NCBI GenBank assembly: GCA_964017125.1
Contig: OZ024902.1
Location: 39,335,780-39,399,779, forward strand
DNA length: 64,000 bases
DNA from: Flabesymbios commensalis
Lineage: Eukaryota; Annelida; Polychaeta; Terebellida; Flabelligeridae
Reading direction: 5' to 3'
How positions within the stretch are numbered: the first letter of the stretch is position 1; each line of letters opens with the position of its first letter. Made by a program: the position numbers and the translations under genes. Of this stretch, positions 33,748-44,738 are shown piece after piece. The notes under the pieces are model-generated. The model was given only the letters and a program-made list of their open reading frames with translations. It did not search any database and was not told where the DNA came from.

Positions 33748-33785
33748 TGGGAGCGAGGACTTTCCACAGAAAGTCCTCGCTCCCA
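33748..33785. repeat. Perfect hairpin, 17-base stem
   Basis: TGGGAGCGAGGACTTTC and GAAAGTCCTCGCTCCCA flank a CACA loop. It is the third perfect hairpin within 550 bases. Confidence 0.8.
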
Positions 33786-34295
33786 GCGAGTGCGAGCTGA
33801 TCCGGCGTATCTGGATCTCAGTATGTGGTTGGGAAGCTGATTATTTGACTGTCCATTCGTGGTCGGCATGCGGACGCTTCGCGCGGACATATGGACAACA
33901 TTCGATGAACACCAGGTGTCAACCGGTTTACCGTAAATGAGGTCTTTGTCTGCGGCCCTAATCCAATCTGGCCAATATGCATTGATCAGCCTGGCGCGAC
34001 CGCGAAACATCTAATGCAATCAGCGCGAACAACCAATGCAATTGCCGGGTTGGCAGGCAGTGTTAATGAGAGGGGACTGTCTCCGATCCCGACGTGGGGG
34101 GGGGGGTGTAGTCTGGTGTTTGGCTGCTAACAGTACACTGGTTACAGACGCAAGACATCTGGTTCCCCCAGGATGCCCTCTCTCACCTGACTGATTACGC
34201 AATCAGGTAAATTATGCGTCCGGATCCGCGGGATGCGTGGATAGCGTGGCAGTGTTTGCAGGTGATCTGATCGGGGGTCAGGCCAATCACACGAT
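33786..34295. other. No recognisable gene
   Basis: GC-rich grading to mixed. A minus frame of 166 codons spans 33510-34010 but crosses both hairpins and a C-tract, so it is not credible. Confidence 0.4.
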
Positions 34296-34391
34296 CCCGG
34301 CAAACAGTGACCCATTGTTGGGCTGATGTTGGGACAGCGTCGCAGACGCTGGCCCAACATTAGTCCAACAATGGGCCACTGTTTGCTGGGA
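34296..34391. mobile_element. FB-A foldback, complete
   Basis: CCCGGCAAACAGTGACCCAT to GGGCCACTGTTTGCTGGGA, with core GGGACAGCGTCGCAGACGCT. Arms TGTTGGGCTGATG and CATTAGTCCAACA are mirrored. Confidence 0.8.
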
Positions 34392-34833
34392 TGGACACGG
34401 TGTGGACTACATGCACATCAGATAGAGCCAGTCATTCTTTTAACTTGCTTTATCTGGAGGAAAATTTCCTTGCTGCATGCATGTTACATGACCTCACCAA
34501 GAACAATATCTATAGGCCTACACTACAAGTCCATGCTATGGAGCAAAATGATTCAACAAAATTAAACAAACGTTATATTAGACGGGGTGTGCATCGTTTG
34601 GAGCCTGCAGCGTTCAAGGCAGCAACATGAATGAGTCTGAATGTGTACCACACATGTCTAGGGAGAGGGGTCTCATGTCATGCATTTTAATATTTTTGTT
34701 ATTTATTTCATCGGCGGTTCAGAATGACATAACTCCTTATATACCAATGAATGATTTACCCAATGTACTAATAGGAGCTCAATTTACTTTTTCAATGTAG
34801 GCCTACTGTTTTATTTCATCATTGGATTCTTAA

Positions 34834-35045
34834 CCCTTTCAGTGCGGGGACCATCTTTATACGTCGAAATTTGACGTCTGCAGATTTAAGATTACGGCGT
34901 ATTTATAGACAGTCTCCGCACTGAAAGAGCCATAACATTCAGATGAATTGGAATGGCTTGCTAACTAAGATATTTATGATGATTTCAAATTGAAAGAACC
35001 TTTTGGCCTCCATGGTTTATATAAAATATGTCAGCGTTGTGAGGA
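34834..35045 (+). mobile_element. PB-C piggyBac-like MITE, complete
   Basis: TTAA at 34830-34833 and 35046-35049. Starts CCCTTTCAGTGCGGGGACCA and ends CAGCGTTGTGAGGA. The hairpin (AATTTGACGTCTGCAG and flanks, AGTCTCCGCACTGAAAGAG) and interior are conserved. Confidence 0.8.
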
Positions 35046-35211
35046 TTAATAATATATCGCATATGTGACAGCCTATATTATATATACACATGTGTATATT
35101 ATAGGCTTGCTCATGCATACTGGGATATGAGTGCTACACCTGTCTGATACTTGTATGTGTCAAGAAACTCTCTTATTTACTTTATGCAATAAGCATTAAA
35201 ACCTTCCAAAT

Positions 35212-35302
35212 CCCAAGCAAACTCAAAACATTTGTATAACATTTGTATAACGTCGCCAACATTGTACAATTATTGTTATACAGATGTTTTGCGCTTACTG
35301 GG
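35212..35302. mobile_element. FB-A foldback, CATTTGTATAACATT subtype
   Basis: CCCAAGCAAACTCAAAACAT to GATGTTTTGCGCTTACTGGG. The core is shortened to AACGTCGCCAACATTG, as in the copy at 3606. Confidence 0.7.
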
Positions 35303-36675
35303 TCGGCATTTTTCACCTGTACATTGCTCGACAACACTGGGCAATTCGTTTTAATTGTTGTTTTATCGTATTGCATATCAGTATTCTGTGGTATCACATT
35401 ATACAATCATCACAAGGCATTTAACCTCCCACTAACCCGATTAGTGGTCCACATCGGTCAATTGCTATATTATTAATGCCTTATTTTATGTTCTCCTTTT
35501 ATCGTATACTGCGATGAAATAACTCGGATGAGTCAATGTTAACAAACATCAAGGCTGGACAAAATGATCTAAGCACTTGATATGCTATATGACGCGATAA
35601 ATTATTCAATATATAGGGTGCCAGATGGTATATAATAATATATTATAAATGGAATGTTTACATAATGAGCGGCTCATGCATATCAGCTCGAGTCGACAAA
35701 TAAATACGTTTTTCTGGGACATTTAGTTTTTGAAATTACAATTAGTCATCAACTTTACCTCAGCTCTAAGCCGTGGATTAGGTGAATAGCCTAATAGATT
35801 AATATTACAATGTATGCCTAATTTTCACACTGAAAGCCAGTCGTTATTTATGCGTATATGAAGTGGTGTATTATTTGAACTTTGAAAGATTTACTACAGG
35901 GGCACCTCTACGTACAAGGCTTTTTTAAGCCTTAATTTAAAACGGCAACAACCTCTTATCTGCAAGCCCGCCTTGTATTTCCTTTATTTTCTCTCAGACT
36001 GTAAGACATCTTGTTAACTAGATCTTGGTTATGCTTCAACTTGTTAACTGTTTAATGATTCGTGGCGCGTGCGCTTTATCTTTGAGCTTTCTGTAATTTT
36101 AGTTTACTTAGAATAAAACTTATCATACCCTTGTTGATGATGATGTTAATTGTACTCTCATCATTGTTGTTACTATTTAGCCTAGCCTAATCTAATAGCT
36201 TTCGTAGATAAGAGCTATTTATTTTGTTCAGACACAGATAAATTAGTTACGCATAGAATTCGCATGATATTTCAGTAATTTCCAGTCCTGAGCATAACAT
36301 ATCAACTTCTCAGAATCGCGATTAGTGAAGAATGATATTAGAATTGTCTCTATTTGCATTAATATAGAAAAGTCATATGTGGTGGATTACGCGCGGTATT
36401 AGGACGCACAGGTGCTTTTATAAGAGGATGTTTTTTAGAATAACCAAACTGCAGGAAATGAGTTTTTCGTGTATTCAAAATGGCGCATCTTGACACAGAG
36501 AGGCTGACGTGGGCGACATCTATGGGTGGAGAATCACCGCCAGATATTATCGTTATACTGTGACCTTAACTTGGTCATGGGAATGAGTTAAGGTTGCACA
36601 TTTTAAACTCAGCACATATGATTGTTTAAATATACCTTGGTATCATGGTATGGATGGACCCTCTAGCTCAAACCA
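35303..36675. other. No recognisable gene
   Basis: AT-rich DNA without long frames. The 35100 area before it holds a small TATATACACATGTGTATATT palindrome. Nothing coding is supported. Confidence 0.4.
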
Positions 36676-36679
36676 TTAA

Positions 36680-36918
36680 CCCTTTCAGCGCGGGGACAGT
36701 CTTTAGACGTCTAAATCTGACGTCTGTAGACGTCAGATTCTGACGTCTAAGGACGGTCACCGGACTTGAAAGAATTAAAAAAATATTATGGCCATATACC
36801 CATAACATAGGTATTCAAATGAAGCGGAAATTTCTAACTAAGACATTTATAATGTTTTCTAATTGAGAACACCCTTTGTTCTCCATGGTTTATACAAAAC
36901 ATTTCAGCGTTGTAGGGG
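36680..36918 (+). mobile_element. PB-C piggyBac-like MITE, best copy
   Basis: TTAA at 36676-36679 and 36919-36922. Starts CCCTTTCAGCGCGGGGACAG and ends TTCAGCGTTGTAGGGG. The hairpin is built from TAGACGTCTAAATCTGACGT and ACGTCAGATTCTGACGTCTA, a very stable stem. 239 bp, no transposase; it depends on an autonomous piggyBac not present here. Confidence 0.85.
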
Positions 36919-36924
36919 TTAAAT

Positions 36925-37865
36925 TATTACGCATGGATATAATAATATTATAGTGTTGTTAGTGACTCAGTGAGGAGACATTCACCCTCCAAATAGGTCA
37001 ATATCACTTATCTTCGAACCAATCTGTTTTACTTTTTCAAACATATTTCCTCCGTTGTCCGGGATTCATGGATTTTTTATAGGGACATGTCGCTCAGGTT
37101 AACTCCCGCTCTCTGTGATCAGAATAGATATTGAGCGGAAAAAAAAAGTTTTTTCGTTTGTAATAATATATTGGCCTATAATTATCTTCTTAATACTGTA
37201 GTTAGATTACCTAACAAACCTGGAGGATGACATCTTTACATGTCAATCAAGATTTAACGTTTCTATAAACAATACTAAAATGATAATGGATAAGTCACTG
37301 AAAAATAATTATAATTGTATGTAGCCTAGGTCGTGTTTTGCTCAAATACCCATATCTTTAATTATAAAACCGCAGGACGAAAATATATTTGAAGGTGCAT
37401 TTGAAGGTGCATTTTTATTTTCAACAGGGTCCAGGTGTGTGGGGGTCAACAGAGTTTTGAACTACCGTACCCACTTTCCAGCAGAAAAATAATGTGTCAA
37501 TATTCATATATTTAATACTCCGTATGGTCTAATAAAATTAAGCATTGGATATCTGGGGCGGGGGTGGGGTTAGAAATATAAAAAAAATGTTTGTCGCAAT
37601 CGTGGAAAAAAGTTTGTTAAAAATGTGGGCAACGCGGAATTGATGAAAAATATTGTTAACCATAATGAACGAGCAGATGGTAATGTACATACGACAAAAT
37701 GATATTTCCGTTCTTCAACGAGACATAACAAATTGTTCAACGCCAAACGTTCACCGCCCCTCCCCCCCCCCCCCAAAAAAAAAATGGCGCGTCCCTTATG
37801 AATGTTTCCATAGTATAGTCATATCCTATACATTATAATATTACTAAATAGAGGCTTAGTCCTAT
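36925..37865. other. No recognisable gene
   Basis: AT-rich DNA with a C-tract at 37759-37770. A direct repeat GAAGGTGCATTT occurs twice near 37391-37415. Confidence 0.35.
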
Positions 37866-37975
37866 CCCATCAAACCCGAGACACTGAACCAATGTCGATT
37901 TAATGTTGGCCCATCGTCTCCGACTCTGGGCCAACATTAAATCGACATTTCTTCAGCGTCTCGTGGCTGCTGGGA
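37866..37975. mobile_element. FB-A foldback, complete
   Basis: CCCATCAAACCCGAGACACT to GCGTCTCGTGGCTGCTGGGA. Arms GAACCAATGTCGATTTAATG mirrored by CATTAAATCGACATTTCTTC; core GGCCCATCGTCTCCGACTCT. Confidence 0.8.
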
Positions 37976-38045
37976 TGATCCATGCATGGTGTGACACAAC
38001 GACAACGATTGACGTTATTATAAAAAAGCCTGTTCTTTTTCTTAA

Positions 38046-38288
38046 CCCTTTAACCGCCAAATTATTTAATTTGAATTTTCACCCACTTGAAGTTGTGTCT
38101 CGCTGACGCGATCCACAACTTCAAGTGTGTGAAAATTATTCAGATTATTAAAAGGAATGGAGGTCAACTCTTTTCAAATCTTGCTGGTTGATGTCACATT
38201 TTATCTTTAACATATTTAAAATGTGGTGCTTAATGTGCTAATAAAAAATGAAAAAACACGAATATATGCGGCACCGGCGGTTAAAGGG
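38046..38288 (+). mobile_element. PB-B piggyBac-like MITE, complete
   Basis: TTAA on both sides (38042-38045, 38289-38292). Starts CCCTTTAACCGCCAAATTAT and ends GGCACCGGCGGTTAAAGGG. The hairpin is CACTTGAAGTTGTGTCTCGC, GATCCACAACTTCAAGTG. 243 bp. The right half contains CTAATAAAAAATG, which could act as a polyadenylation signal for neighbouring transcripts. Confidence 0.9.
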
Positions 38289-38393
38289 TTAATGCTTCAC
38301 GTCACAAGTAGGCTAGGCATATGACACCCCCACTCTGCCCTGCTTACAGCCGTTGAAGCGCTGAGCCATAGAACCGCAACTTTAAAGGTGACA

Positions 38394-38552
38394 TATCACC
38401 CCTTATATAGTATGAATAAATTTGTGACAAATAAATCAAAGTTGCCACAAGGTGGGGTACAAGTGTTTCCTCATACGGGGTGATTGGCTATCATGTGATA
38501 GCCAATCACCCCATATAAGGACATAATTATTCATACCATATAAGGGGTGATA
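38394..38552. mobile_element. Foldback with an inner perfect hairpin
   Basis: TATCACCCCTTATATAGTAT at the left mirrors ATACCATATAAGGGGTGATA at the right. Within it 38477-38512 is a perfect 17-base-stem hairpin (GGGGTGATTGGCTATCA). The inner stem repeats the GGGGTGAT word of the outer ends, so the element is doubly palindromic. Confidence 0.7.
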
Positions 38553-38559
38553 GAACCGC

Positions 38560-39150
38560 AACTGGGATTAAATTACTTGAATTTGTACAATTTGAATCGA
38601 AACTTTACTATTTCAATCTACAAATACAACCTTCATTTTTCCGTCCAATAAATCATTGTCTTTTTTAGGCCTTTGAGGACGAAAAAAGGATAAAGTGGCA
38701 GTAGACGTGATTAGTACTTTAAGGGTTAATACGCAGAGGGCTGGTTTTTATATAACGGAAAAACTGTGAAAACCTTTGTCGTGCAGATACTCCCGCACAT
38801 ACTAAACCAACGCCATTTGGCGTTGGCCCGCCCATGAACCAACGTCGCGCCAACATCTCGGGCGAGTGGACCGTTACATTTTAGGCTTTTGTATCGGTCA
38901 CGCGAGTAACGGTTCCTTTGTCTCCAGACCGCAAAATCGCGCATGCAGAGCTCAATTATTGTCGCCGTTCAGCATAATGTTTGGTGAATGCTGAAACGTC
39001 ACCAGGTTATTCCATTGCCGCGAATATTATATACCGGAGAATTAAAAGTGTCTTCAACCTGTATTCAGAAAAAAAACATATCACATCCGGACGTCTTTTT
39101 ATAAGTGGGCCTCTCAACAACACTTTGGTGCATATTTTCATCGCCATGAT
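38560..39150. other. No recognisable gene
   Basis: Mixed DNA. CCAACGCCATTTGGCGTTGG at 38807 is a small palindrome, and AACCAACGTCGCGCCAAC nearby recalls FB-A. Confidence 0.35.
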
Positions 39151-39152
39151 TT

Positions 39153-39247
39153 CCAGCAAACACGATAAGTTCAATAAATATTGGTTCAATGTTGGGCCGC
39201 GTCTACAAGGGCGGCCCAACATTTGTTCAACATCTCTTGTTTGCTGG
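39153..39247. mobile_element. FB-A foldback, complete
   Basis: CCAGCAAACACGATAAGTTC to CATCTCTTGTTTGCTGG, core GGGCCGCGTCTACAAGGGCG. Confidence 0.75.
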
Positions 39248-39732
39248 CTAATTGTCTTAGTTCTGGGTTGGGATGAGTGTTGGTGGTACAAGCCCCCCCC
39301 CCCCCTCCCCTATCTACTGCACCTGTACAGTTTGATACCAGGTGTTTTTCAATTGGCACACAATTGGGTTAAAACTGCCGCAATTCCCCCCCCCCGATAG
39401 GGTAATCATCTCCACCCGCCACGCCACACTTACCACACGTGCCACTGACACCCTTTAATTTTCCCCGCCACGTTACTCGTAAAATAATCAAGTTCTATGT
39501 GTCAAGTCAACACAGTGAAATATACCACAGAGGACTCAGATATTTCTTACCAAAGATTGAAATCATTATCAATAAAATACGCTCTATCAGGCCTATAGGT
39601 CTAATACCGCTTGGATGATTGTAAAATACCACGTTTTTATATTGCCGCTGCAAAACATTTCTGTTGTTTTTAAAGGGAATCCAGCAAACCCAATGTTGGT
39701 TTAATGCTGGTTTCCCTCAGGACTGCTACCAA

Positions 39733-39842
39733 CCCAGCAAACACGACACATCGACCCAATGTTGAACCAATGTTGGCTCGCCGTCTACGACGTCAGCGCA
39801 ACATTGGTTCAACATTGGGTCGATGTGTCGTGTTTGCTGGGA
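39733..39842. mobile_element. FB-A foldback, near-perfect arms
   Basis: CCCAGCAAACACGACACATC to GATGTGTCGTGTTTGCTGGGA. About 45 bases of each arm are identical mirrors (GACCCAATGTTGAACCAATG). Core CGCCGTCTACGACGTCAGCG. A truncated relative (CCAGCAAACCCAATGTTGG) precedes it at 39682. Confidence 0.9.
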
Positions 39843-40062
39843 AAGCAGCGTTGGCTCAACATATCGTGTTGAACCTCGCTAATCTCACGCGCCGGCCAAG
39901 TTTTTTAATTCCACAAAAATATATATATTTTTGTTGTTTTTTCCGTGACCACCTGGCGAGATGTGACATTCCCCCGTGAACGGTCAGACACGCAGCAGAC
40001 TATCCGTCACCAGCGCGCCGGGCCGAGCCGATGGCTGTCTCAGCAGCCGAGTGATCCCTTAA

Positions 40063-40300
40063 CCCTTTAACCGCCGGTGCCGCATATATTCGGGTTTTCA
40101 TTTTTTATTAGCACATTAAATACCACCTTTTAAACATGTTAAAGGTAAAATGTGACGTCAATCAGCAATATTTGAAAACAGTTGACCTCCATTTTGTCAA
40201 ATCTGAATGATTTTCACTCACTTGAAGTTGTGGATCGCGTCAGCGAGACACAACTTCAAGTGGGTGAAAATTCAGATTGAATAGTTTGACGGTTAAAGGG
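40063..40300 (-). mobile_element. PB-B piggyBac-like MITE, complete
   Basis: TTAA on both sides (40059-40062, 40301-40304), reverse orientation relative to 38046. Hairpin CACTTGAAGTTGTGGATCGC with CGAGACACAACTTCAAGTG. 238 bp. Confidence 0.9.
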
Positions 40301-40785
40301 TTAAACACCCGAGCGTGTTAAATTTATTTCTGCTGAAATATAAGAAATTTATTTATAACATTATTTCATGATACTGATGACATTTATAACATTTATAATA
40401 TGTATAGGCCCCAATATTTATAATATTTATTACATTACGAATCTCATCATGAGCGTACAGTTACAATCACAAAAAATACTGCACAAACTTAATATTAATT
40501 AAGTGTCTTTAGACAAAAATAATAAGTAGACCTGATGAATATAGGCAATATGGGATTTTATAATACATTGGAGAAACATATTTTTCCTGAATTTTACAGT
40601 TCCTTTTTATTGAACTCATTTTTATCCACTAGACTTTAAAAGCAGTTGAATAACAGGAATTAAGAAGATTGGATCAGTTGCGTGATATTTTTGAAAATGT
40701 CCTTTAAAATGACAAGCACTATAATAACGGAGAATTTAAAAATCACCTTAGTTTGTCCGACATGCATGTCTAGAAAAAATTGTCC

Positions 40786-40868
40786 CGATGTTGATTTATT
40801 GTGGTGCCAACGTCGTAGACGGTGGCCCAACATTAAGTCAATATCAGACCAACGTCCCGTGTTTACAT
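40786..40868. mobile_element. FB-A foldback, end-less
   Basis: CCCGATGTTGATTTATTGTG and TAAGTCAATATCAGACCAAC flank CAACGTCGTAGACGGTGGCC. The outer CAGCAAAC ends have been lost, though CGTGTTTAC remains at the right. Confidence 0.55.
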
Positions 40869-40930
40869 GTCAATGTGACACGTCCACATGCAATGAGAAG
40901 TAGAACGTTTCTTTTAGAGGCTATTATTAA

Positions 40931-41168
40931 CCCTTTCAAGCCTGACTTTACATTGTCATCTTCATCCACTACTAACAAGCCGCGAATTGCTGTCGCAATT
41001 CTCGACTTGCAGTGGGTGAAGATGATTTGATGTGGTTTAAAAATTAAATAAAAAAGGTACTGGTCAACCAGTTTCGTGGAAATTTTTGTTCTAAAACAGT
41101 TTGTTGTAGGAAAATTAGGTCTGTTTTCAGGGATGTGAAGAAATGATGCTTTAATGCATCGTGAGGGC
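40931..41168 (+). mobile_element. PB-E piggyBac-like MITE, complete
   Basis: TTAA at 40927-40930 and 41169-41172. Starts CCCTTTCAAGCCTGAC and ends TGCATCGTGAGGGC. Its hairpin is TCATCTTCATCCACTACTAA, CGCGAATTGCTGTCGCAATT, CAGTGGGTGAAGATGA, unrelated in sequence to the PB-B hairpin but in the same position. Confidence 0.8.
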
Positions 41169-41172
41169 TTAA

Positions 41173-41411
41173 CCCTTTAACCGCCGGTGCCGCATATATT
41201 CGGGTTTTCATTTTTTATTAGGACATTAAGTACCACATTTTAAATATGCTAAAGATAAAATGTGACATAAATCAGCAAGATTTGAAAAAGAGTTGACCTC
41301 CTTTTTGTCAAATCTGAATAATTTTCACTCACTTGAAGTTGTGGATCGCGTCAGCGAGACACAACTTCAAGCGGGTGAAAATTCAAATTGAATAATTCGG
41401 CGGTTAAAAGG
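41173..41411 (-). mobile_element. PB-B MITE sharing a TTAA with PB-E
   Basis: Left flank TTAA 41169-41172 is also the right flank of the preceding PB-E element; the right TTAA is 41412-41415. Starts CCCTTTAACCGCCGGTGCCG and ends CGGCGGTTAAAAGG. Hairpin as in the other PB-B copies. Confidence 0.88.
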
Positions 41412-41688
41412 TTAAAAGGTTAATACAACGGCATTATGTGGTGATCATATGGTTCAGCGTATCGATTTCAATAGCATTGCACAACAACAGGACATTTATT
41501 TTTTTGTATTTTAATACAATAAGTGACAACATGCGTTTATTTTGTCTAATGAACGACTTATCCGGAGACGACGGAACGGATATGAGAAAACAATGAATAT
41601 GCGAATAACATACGAGATCTATAGAATAATATACAGATTCATCCCAGCGGCTTCATATTACATAAATGGAAAAATAGGCGCCATGTTA

Positions 41689-41837
41689 TTCTGTGAAACG
41701 CAGTGACGTCACCGGAAACGCTTTTTGATGGCTACTCGGTGTAATTATGTTGTATGCGCCCCTCCCTTGCCCGCACTTCATTGTATCGGATAACTAGGTA
41801 AAAACATTGCAGGTGCAGGCTATTGAGTTTCACAGAA
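41689..41837 (+). mobile_element. TTCTGTGAAAC MITE, single-unit copy
   Basis: TTCTGTGAAACGCAGTGACG at the left and GAGTTTCACAGAA at the right. Contains one TGACGTCA site. Shares both termini, the CACTTCATTGTAT stretch and the GAGTTTCACAG end with the triplicated copy at 11823. Confidence 0.75.
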
Positions 41838-41844
41838 TAGATAG

Positions 41845-42980
41845 GTGTTTTCTGGTCAATCTTGTAATGATATTATGATGTATAATAATATATTATGTAT
41901 ATTATTATTATTTTGTATTTTTAATTCTATTTGTTAAACGTTACTCCAAACAGTTAAATCACACAAAATTCATGTATTTATATTTTTTGTTTTGTTTTAG
42001 TATTTAGCACATCTGTTATTGAGTCCGGTGAGAGTTGGGGGGGGGGGTTGTATTTGATCAAATAATTATTAGCACTAGAGGTTACTTCACAAGTAGGGAG
42101 ACTCCATCTTCCATAAAGCAAGACTAGGCTTTTCGAGATCGCAGACTAGCCTTGGTGCAGTAAAGCAGGGGAACTCTTGTTACCAAGCACTGTATATGAG
42201 TTGACGTATCGATGTTCACTGAATGCTGGTTCATCGTTAGGGAGTAAACAGGTGACTCGTTAGACCCGCTCTTCCTTGCTAGTACTATAGGCCATTGTCT
42301 GCGACGCCGACCAAACATGCAATCAGTCGGGGGGGGGGGCAGTTCACTAAATATATTACCTTTGCTCATATCGTTATTTATAGAAGTTAAGATTGATCTT
42401 TTCTGATGAAAATAAGGGGAAGATCAAAGTTACAATTGTTAGTAAAGTGGACCCAGGCCACTAGAACATTCATGTTTAAAACATTCATTACATTATTATC
42501 CAGCTATACCTTGTTAATGTCAATGTTTGTGTATGCTTTGCTGCGTTTCTAGCTCCGTATAAAATCCAGCAGTGCCGTGAGATAACTTAATATAAGCTAA
42601 TATCAGGTTATATTTTTTTTTATAAACGGGATTATATTATACGGCCCCCTGTTGTCCCCGGTCCTTGTATGTCATGCCCGTGTGACGTAGGTGACCATAG
42701 ATCTTGCATTTTCATTGTTAGATTGGATATTAGATAAAAGGGAGCGGGTTATCTGGGGCGGATGATTTGTGATTGGGGTATGTGGCCTGGTCAGGGCTGG
42801 GGGGGGGGGGTCCTTCCTCCTGCCCCATCACTACACACACGGGACGCAACAATATGATCCAGATCTGATTGGTCGTTATCCCAGTGTGGACCAATCTGAG
42901 ATGGGAGTTTTTCACAAAGCGACTCATCCAGACGGATGCTATCTCGTCCAATCACCGGCCTGAAATGGCGCACAATTTTG
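41845..42980. other. No recognisable gene
   Basis: AT-rich to mixed DNA with G-tracts at about 42040, 42330 and 42800. The frames on both strands near 42730-42970 lack domains. Confidence 0.35.
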
Positions 42981-42986
42981 TTTTAG

Positions 42987-43224
42987 CCCTTTAACCGCCA
43001 AATTATTTAATTGTAATTTTCACCCACTTGAAGCTGTGTCTCGCTGACGCGATCCACAACTTCAAGTGAGTATAAATTATTCAGATTTGACAGAATGGAA
43101 GTCAACTCTTTTCAAATCTTGCTGGTTGATGTCACATTTGATCTTTAACATATTTAAAATGTTGTACTTAATGTGCTAATAAAAAATGAAAACCCTAATA
43201 TATGCGACACCGGCGGTTAAAGTG
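42987..43224 (+). mobile_element. PB-B piggyBac-like MITE
   Basis: Preceded by TTAG (decayed TTAA) and followed by TTAA (43225-43228). Starts CCCTTTAACCGCCAAATTAT, ends CACCGGCGGTTAAAGTG. 238 bp. Confidence 0.85.
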
Positions 43225-43786
43225 TTAATGTTAGGCCAGTGTTACAAACGGTGGAGCAACTTTAAAAAACATTGATTGAGAAGACGTGTAGCTTTATTTG
43301 AAATAATAAACAGATCAAGTAAAGACTATTAAAAATTATAATGATCCAATTAGATTGCTTTATGTAACTGAAAAACCTCAGGCCGCTCATTGGAAACGAT
43401 GTGATGAAACCAAAGGGCACAGCTCGCGTCCTGTGCGCACGCACCGACTCCTGTCGATGTAATCAGGTTTAAGGACAAATACTCATTCTGATACAAAGTA
43501 CCTTCTCGAAAGAAATATCCTGGATCAGATGGAGCCCAGGGAAAACAGCTGCACTTCTCCCATGCTCAGTCACGGGGATTTACCTTCTATCCCACATCAC
43601 TCACAATCCATGTCACTTGCGTGCAGGTTTTTTCACATCATTTTACCAGTATATGTGGCAAATTATTGGTTCTCCCTTTAAATATATCAGAATTAGTTAT
43701 GTTTAACTGAATGTTACAAAATGAGCTCTTACGAGATCAACATTCTTTTCCGTTTAATTATTCTGGACAACATCTGATGCATGCAT

Positions 43787-43830
43787 CCAGCAAACACAAA
43801 ACATTTGTATAACATTTATATAATGTTGGA
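43787..43830. mobile_element. FB-A left arm only
   Basis: CCAGCAAACACAAAACATTT, GTATAACATTTATATAATGT, then unrelated DNA. Half copy of the ACATTTGTATAAC subtype. Confidence 0.6.
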
Positions 43831-44445
43831 GACCTATATCAAATATATAGTTTTATTTATTTAGCTCAACTCATAGCAGTCTGGCCGTTTTGACATTTGA
43901 CGTCTGTGTTTTCATAAATTTAGAATGATGGCATATGTATTTCCCATACACCACAAGAACACACATATATATATAACCAGAATACACTTCATTGAGCTGG
44001 CAAATATGATGTTGAAATGGTAACTGACAGCCATTTTGCATATGCTAATCTGGTGGTCACATTTTCGGAATTTTTGTTTAAAAATGCTAAAAACGGAGTA
44101 AACGGAGTAAAATATTATAACAATTCACAAAAAATACATTAAAATACATCACAGACGTTTCGAAGAAGCATTCAGAAAGTCTATACAAAAAAATAATAGA
44201 GTAAATAATTTATTACCATTTAGTATTCTTTCTAAGCTCCCTGAGGGGCATACCAGATTTTATATTTTGAGATGAACCAAGTTAATAGCGGTGGGAAATA
44301 CCGAAAGCCTCGTATTCATCTGAGCCTGGGGTTCTATTTTTAGTTCAGAAACGTTCTAGGTTCGCAATGCTGTGTTCATAGTTGCGCAAGTGATGTCATA
44401 TGGTGAATAGCTAAGCATTATTGCTAGGTCAAAGCTGGGCTGGCC
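43831..44445. other. No recognisable gene
   Basis: AT-rich DNA without recognisable elements. Confidence 0.35.
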
Positions 44446-44738
44446 GGGGGCCCTAGGGTAGTGGTTAGCACCGCTGCCTTTACCGCCAGAGTTCGGGGTT
44501 CGGTTCCCGGTCTCAGCGGTTTGAAAGAAACAAAAAATGTTTTTTCCCCATCCACGTGTGAAAGTCAGTATTGTGGGGAGCCCCCGTGACCGAGAGGTAG
44601 CGTGCTCGGCCTCAGACCGCCAGGGCTCGAATTCGAATCCTGTGTCTGGAGGACAGCGTCATCTTAATCATCTCACCATCCTCAGGAGGTTCTTCTGGCC
44701 CAGTTTAGCCTATATGTGCACAAAGGAGGCCTAAAGCC
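44446..44738 (+). mobile_element. Dimeric tRNA-derived SINE
   Basis: The head GGGGGCCCTAGGGTAGTGGT (A box) with GGGGTTCGGTTCCCGGTC (B box) resembles tRNA-Glu. The anticodon-loop region of this copy is slightly altered compared with the copy at 50519. About 130 bases on, a second tRNA-like module begins, GTGACCGAGAGGTAGCGTGC with GGCTCGAATTCGAATCC. The body ends GCACAAAGGAGGCCTAAAGC. Would be polymerase III-transcribed. Confidence 0.75.

Noticed and set aside
33510-34010. 166-codon minus-strand frame
   Set aside because: It runs through two perfect hairpins and a C-tract; no recognisable domain.
44446-44520. Functional tRNA-Glu gene
   Set aside because: The A and B boxes are tRNA-like, but the acceptor stem does not pair and the sequence continues into a repeated SINE body.
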